Shown here: piece by piece, positions 48,257 through 50,815 of the stretch
Numbering within the stretch: the first letter of the stretch is position 1
Layout: every line of letters begins with the position of its first letter
Assembly: GCA_949297365.1 (NCBI GenBank)
Contig: CASFSL010000049.1
Coordinates: forward strand, 1-50,815
DNA length: 50,815 nucleotides
Reading direction: 5' to 3'
Source of the DNA: an uncultured Bacteroidales bacterium
GTDB lineage: Bacteria; Bacteroidota; Bacteroidia; Bacteroidales; UBA932
The notes under the pieces: model-generated
Told to the model about the DNA's origin: nothing
Databases searched by the model: none
What the model saw: the letters and a program-made list of their open reading frames with translations, nothing else
Translations under genes and position numbers: made by a program

Positions 48257-49081
48257 TCATTTTATAAGCGTTCTGCCAGAAAGACCGGTGTGAGTGTCTT
48301 CCAATATCTGCATCTGACGGATAGCAATCTGATTGAGTTTGATAAGCCTTTCGCGCTGGGGCAGGCCCTCGTTGATAAATACAGCATTGAGGCTCTCCAT
48401 GTTAGACAGGCAGATAAGTTCGTTGATACCGGCATAGTCGCGGATGTTGCCTTTCAGGTCGGGATGTGCTTCACGCCACTCGGCAGCAGTCATGCCGAAC
48501 AAGGCCACATTCAGCACATCAGCCTCGCTCGCATAGATACGGTTCGCCTGCTGCGGAGTCACCTCTGATGGTACAAGGTTATGCTTGATAGCATCGGTAT
48601 GGATGCGGTAGTTTATCTTGGAAAGTTCCCGTTTGGCCGACCATCCCAACCGGGCCTGTTCCTGCTCCTTCAGCCGCTGGAACTCTTCTATTAGATAGAG
48701 TTTGAAAGGGACGCTGATGGCGGTGCCAAACTCGAAAGCGATGTCTTTATAGGCGTATGTGCCGCCATACCGCCCTTTCCTGACCACGATGCCGATGGCA
48801 TTGGTACTCTCAATCCATTCGGATGCGCTCAAGACGAAACTTGGCAAACCTGCCTGCTTTCTAAAGTGGTCAAATTCGACCACTTTAAAACCGGGATTAT
48901 GAATCATCTCCCACGTACCCAAAAACTCGATGGTATATCTGTTGCGCATCCAGTTCTTGATAATATCAGCGGCACGGCTGTATCCATCTTTGGCGCCTGC
49001 CATATCTGTCAGCGATATGTAATCTCTCTCCGCCAGTGCCAGGACAGTAATATCCGAGCCTTGTACTTTAATTTTTGCCAT
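48257..49081 (-). CDS. KilA-N-domain protein
   Basis: A 274-residue protein whose N-terminal half is a KilA-N DNA-binding domain, known from phage antirepressors: ISLTDMAGAKDGYSRAADII, NWMRNRYTIEFLGTWE, WIESTNAIGIVVRKGRYGGTYAYKDIAFEFG. The C-terminal half contains RLGWSAKRELSKINYRIHTDAI and a helical tail, a pattern typical of chromosomal KilA-N proteins in Bacteroidetes. The ATG at 49081 follows a TACCTTTG box (49116-49109). Chromosomal function is unknown; an antirepressor-like or defence-related role is possible. Confidence 0.87.
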   Translation of the reverse strand: MAKIKVQGSDITVLALAERDYISLTDMAGAKDGYSRAADIIKNWMRNRYTIEFLGTWEMIHNPGFKVVEFDHFRKQAGLPSFVLSASEWIESTNAIGIVVRKGRYGGTYAYKDIAFEFGTAISVPFKLYLIEEFQRLKEQEQARLGWSAKRELSKINYRIHTDAIKHNLVPSEVTPQQANRIYASEADVLNVALFGMTAAEWREAHPDLKGNIRDYAGINELICLSNMESLNAVFINEGLPQRERLIKLNQIAIRQMQILEDTHTGLSGRTLIK

Positions 49082-49108
49082 CGCCTGTCAATTTTATGTT
49101 ATGCCCAG

Positions 49109-49116
49109 CAAAGGTA
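49109..49116 (-). promoter_or_regulatory. -7 box of the KilA-N gene
   Basis: TACCTTTG on the minus strand, about 28 nt from the ATG. The same box occupies the same place beside the 30-bp repeat upstream of the RhuM gene. Confidence 0.5.
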
Positions 49117-49128
49117 AGCAGACTTTTC

Positions 49129-49158
49129 CGGACGGCGTTACCACTTCCGTAAAACATC
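49129..49158 (-). repeat. 30-bp repeat, copy b
   Basis: Identical to copy a over 30 bp. It lies upstream of KilA-N, starting 12 bp upstream of the TACCTTTG box. Confidence 0.75.
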
Positions 49159-49207
49159 TGCCGGATGCACTGCCGGACGGGACGGAAATGCCGGATGATT
49201 ATTTTTT

Positions 49208-49393
49208 GAAGCGACGGTGCAGGCTTTGGTAAAATCGCTCCTAATTCACAGTAACTTACAAAATGCGCTGCACATTTGATCCGGTTTGAAACAGGCCAAA
49301 TGTGCATCATCCTGACGTAACACGCTGATATTCCGAGGTATGCATATCGCCGTTGCACCACCACTTCAAAAACCATCCGTCACAAACCTAACA
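49208..49393 (-). repeat. About 186-bp dispersed repeat, long copy
   Basis: Same element as 47142-47290 with an extra hairpin segment: GCACATTTG and CAAATGTGC pair around an 18-nt loop (near 49269-49304). Its left-strand end encodes the last residues of the shortened RhuM protein. Confidence 0.7.
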
Positions 49394-50097
49394 GCAGGGC
49401 GGTGATGGCTGTTGTGCTTCTGCAGGTCCAGCTGCAACTGGCGGCTGACGGTCTGTGTGTAGATATCGGCCTTCACGCCGGCATTGCGCTTGCTGAGCAT
49501 CAAGAGCACCGACTCGTCCACATAGTTGTCTATCAACAAAAGGGATACCTTTGCGGAGCGGATAAGATCGATGGCGAATTTGTAGGCGTCAAATATCTGA
49601 CCGTCGTAGAATACGCCTTCTACCGGCGGCAGCGAGGTACGGACGAAGAAGTCCACCTTGTCCGTAAGGCATTCTATCTGCCTTTCGTGCTTCTGGAGCC
49701 TTGTGTCAATCTGCTCCAGCCGACAATTGACGGCATGGCCTTTCAGCAGATATTCCTTCAGCACTTTGTTCGCCCATTGCCGAAACTGAATTCCCCTCTT
49801 ACTATTTACCCGAAATCCTATCGAGATTATAGCATCAAGATTGTAATATGTCAGCACCCTCTCTACATATCTTCGTCCCTCCTGCCGAACTGTTCGGAAA
49901 TCCCGAACAGTTGAACTTTCATCCAGCTCTCCTTGTTCGTATATGTTTTTGATATGCTCACTGATATTGGCCTTGCTGGATTGGAACAATTCAACTATCT
50001 GCGCCTGAGTAAGCCACACGGTCTCATCTTCCAGCCGCACTTCCAGCCTCACTTCGCTGTCCGGCTGATACAGTATGATCTCCCCTCTTTTCTCCAT
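49366..50097 (-). CDS. RhuM-family protein, 3'-truncated
   Basis: A 243-residue protein. The N-terminal RhuM domain is complete (TVWLTQAQIVELFQ, HIKNIYEQGEL, LDAIISIGFRVNSKRGIQF, RQWANKVLKEYLLKGHAVN). A helical linker leads to GQIFDAYKFAIDLIRSAKVSLLLIDNYVDESVLLMLSKR, the start of a C-terminal domain usually about 150 residues long. Here it breaks off after LDLQKHNSHHRPA and ends in VRFVTDGF, encoded by the dispersed repeat. Relatives are roughly 330 residues, so about a quarter is missing. It may be non-functional or a domain-only form. Its promoter box is TACCTTTG at 50109-50102. Confidence 0.8.
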   Translation of the reverse strand: MEKRGEIILYQPDSEVRLEVRLEDETVWLTQAQIVELFQSSKANISEHIKNIYEQGELDESSTVRDFRTVRQEGRRYVERVLTYYNLDAIISIGFRVNSKRGIQFRQWANKVLKEYLLKGHAVNCRLEQIDTRLQKHERQIECLTDKVDFFVRTSLPPVEGVFYDGQIFDAYKFAIDLIRSAKVSLLLIDNYVDESVLLMLSKRNAGVKADIYTQTVSRQLQLDLQKHNSHHRPAVRFVTDGF

Positions 50098-50101
50098 GAC
50101 G

Positions 50102-50109
50102 CAAAGGTA
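50102..50109 (-). promoter_or_regulatory. -7 box of the RhuM gene
   Basis: TACCTTTG on the minus strand, only 5 nt from the ATG at 50097. It adjoins copy c of the 30-bp repeat. Confidence 0.45.
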
Positions 50110-50121
50110 CGCAGATTTTCC

Positions 50122-50151
50122 CGGACAGCGTTACCACTCCCGTAAAACATC
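50122..50151 (-). repeat. 30-bp repeat, copy c
   Basis: Matches copies a and b with two changes (ACAGCG for ACGGCG, CTCCC for CTTCC). It lies upstream of the RhuM gene in the same place relative to the -7 box as copy b has to KilA-N. Confidence 0.7.
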
Positions 50152-50181
50152 ACACCCGGGACATTTATTTTCAAATAAATA

Positions 50182-50211
50182 TTGCATACCACGATAAAAC
50201 CACTAACTTTG
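50182..50211 (+). promoter_or_regulatory. Bacteroidetes-type promoter of the AbiEi-like gene
   Basis: TTG (50182-50184), a 19-nt spacer and TAACTTTG (50204-50211). It lies 45 nt before the ATG at 50257. Confidence 0.6.
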
Positions 50212-50214
50212 TCA

Positions 50215-50241
50215 CTCGGAATTTTTTGCAAAATTTCCGAG
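50215..50241 (+). promoter_or_regulatory. Inverted repeat at the AbiEi-like transcript start
   Basis: CTCGGAA (50215-50221) and TTCCGAG (50235-50241) pair exactly; inner bases TTTT/AAAA extend the symmetry with a bulge. The position over the expected start site suits an operator or a 5' leader hairpin. AbiEi proteins are known to bind inverted repeats in their own promoters. Confidence 0.4.
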
Positions 50242-50256
50242 TAATTTTACGCATAT

Positions 50257-50815
50257 ATGACTGTATATAAGCAGATTGAAAACAAAGTACTGAAAAGCAA
50301 GGACGGAACCCTTTTCTTCACATCCTCCTTCCCTGGCTATGATGAAGAGTATGTCGGCCAGGTACTTTCCGGCCTGTGCCGGAAAGACATCCTCGTGCGC
50401 ATAGCATTCGGCATATACCTCAAGCCCGTCAGAAGCCGCTTCGGCATAGTCTACCCCCAGCCCTCGGAGGTCGTAGCCGCCATAGCCCGTCGAGACAAGG
50501 CGAAGATACTGCCCTCCGGCAATACCGCAGCCTATCACCTCGGACTGACCACCCAGGTCCCGATGCGTTCCGAATACATCACCACCGGCTCGGCAAGAGT
50601 CATAAAGATAGGAAACCGCAGCATCGCCCTCAAACGCAGCGTACCCCGCAACTTCGCATACAAAGACCCGATGTTCCCCGTTCTCGTGCAGGCACTCAAA
50701 GCCATCAAGGAAGAAAACCTCACCGAAGAGCACCTCGGCATCATACGCAGACTGCTTGAAGACCGTCCGCAGCAGGACACCTGGCAGCACGACATCCGGC
50801 TCGCCCCCGTATGGA
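50257..50815 (+). CDS. AbiEi-like antitoxin (DUF6088 family), cut by window end
   Basis: The first 186 residues of a DUF6088-type protein, related to the AbiEi antitoxins of type IV toxin-antitoxin and abortive-infection pairs. The N-terminal winged helix is seen as KDGTLFFTSSFPGYDEEYVG, then LCRKDILVRIAFGIYLKP. The second part has PSEVVAAIARRDKAKILPSG, TAAYHLGLTTQVP and the strand IKIGNRSIALKRSVPRN, typical of the antitoxin core. The frame is open at the window edge. Relatives are followed by a nucleotidyltransferase toxin (AbiEii), expected just outside. The ATG at 50257 follows a promoter and an inverted repeat. Confidence 0.82.
   Translation, partial: MTVYKQIENKVLKSKDGTLFFTSSFPGYDEEYVGQVLSGLCRKDILVRIAFGIYLKPVRSRFGIVYPQPSEVVAAIARRDKAKILPSGNTAAYHLGLTTQVPMRSEYITTGSARVIKIGNRSIALKRSVPRNFAYKDPMFPVLVQALKAIKEENLTEEHLGIIRRLLEDRPQQDTWQHDIRLAPVW

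Larger units (their letters stand above)
49094..49365. other. Gap with two repeats, KilA-N/RhuM
   Basis: No gene. It contains the KilA-N promoter box, copy b of the 30-bp repeat (49129-49158) and most of the long copy of the dispersed repeat (49208-49393), which runs into the 3' end of the RhuM gene. Confidence 0.6.

Noticed and set aside
49068-49376. A 102-residue minus-strand gene and its partner at 47100-47318
   Set aside because: Both are translations of the dispersed repeat in differing frames. They are not conserved as proteins.
47599-50815. Prophage or integrative element
   Set aside because: KilA-N, RhuM and toxin-antitoxin genes suggest mobility, but no integrase, structural, portal or conjugation gene and no tRNA attachment site was found.

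Overview
The window looks like chromosome from a fairly GC-rich member of the Bacteroidetes, probably order Bacteroidales. The evidence is a SusC/SusD/SusE starch-uptake locus, many lipoproteins with Bacteroidetes-style signals, families common in that phylum (DUF1343/NamZ, DUF4922, RhuM, ORF6N, KilA-N), and several promoters matching the Bacteroidetes form (TTG or TTTG, 19-20 nt, TAnnTTTG). No rRNA, tRNA, CRISPR array, transposase or integrase was recognised.

Layout. 1-386 is an AT-rich region with back-to-back promoters. 387-6070 is a co-directional run: OPT oligopeptide transporter, ZIP metal transporter, peptidase T, YbjQ-like protein, AlaX-like editing protein and, after a hairpin, a SIMPL-domain protein. 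6150-15079 is mainly leftward and accessory: a GT2 glycosyltransferase, an McrB/McrC restriction pair, the wreck of an AlbA/winged-helix regulator (+ strand), a RhuM-Fic fusion, a short UvrA paralogue and an ORF6N protein. 15247-24275 is rightward: a DUF4922-SpoIID fusion, a 1.4-kb repeat-rich gap, an AmpG-like MFS protein, a CPA2 antiporter and a NamZ-type muramidase.

24462-37100 (leftward) is a starch/maltodextrin operon. In transcription order it encodes an inner-membrane MFS sugar carrier, SusC, SusD, SusE and three GH13 enzymes, with a terminator-like hairpin between susE and the enzymes. Beside it are a LytTR response regulator, its convergent LytS-type kinase, a small membrane protein and a CBM20-CBM20-GH77 amylomaltase. 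Together these cover capture at the surface, periplasmic hydrolysis, inner-membrane import and cytoplasmic processing. A direct repeat with 21-bp phasing, the geometry of LytTR operators, lies between the regulator gene and the operon.

42210-47096 holds two related lipoproteins, radA and a class-C-type serine hydrolase. 47097-50815 is a second accessory zone: a small antitoxin/PIN toxin pair preceded by the decayed 3' end of a sister toxin gene, a KilA-N protein, a 3'-truncated RhuM protein and the start of an AbiEi-like (DUF6088) antitoxin cut by the window edge. Several dispersed repeats, some hairpin-forming, sit in the gaps and are the least explained part of the sequence.
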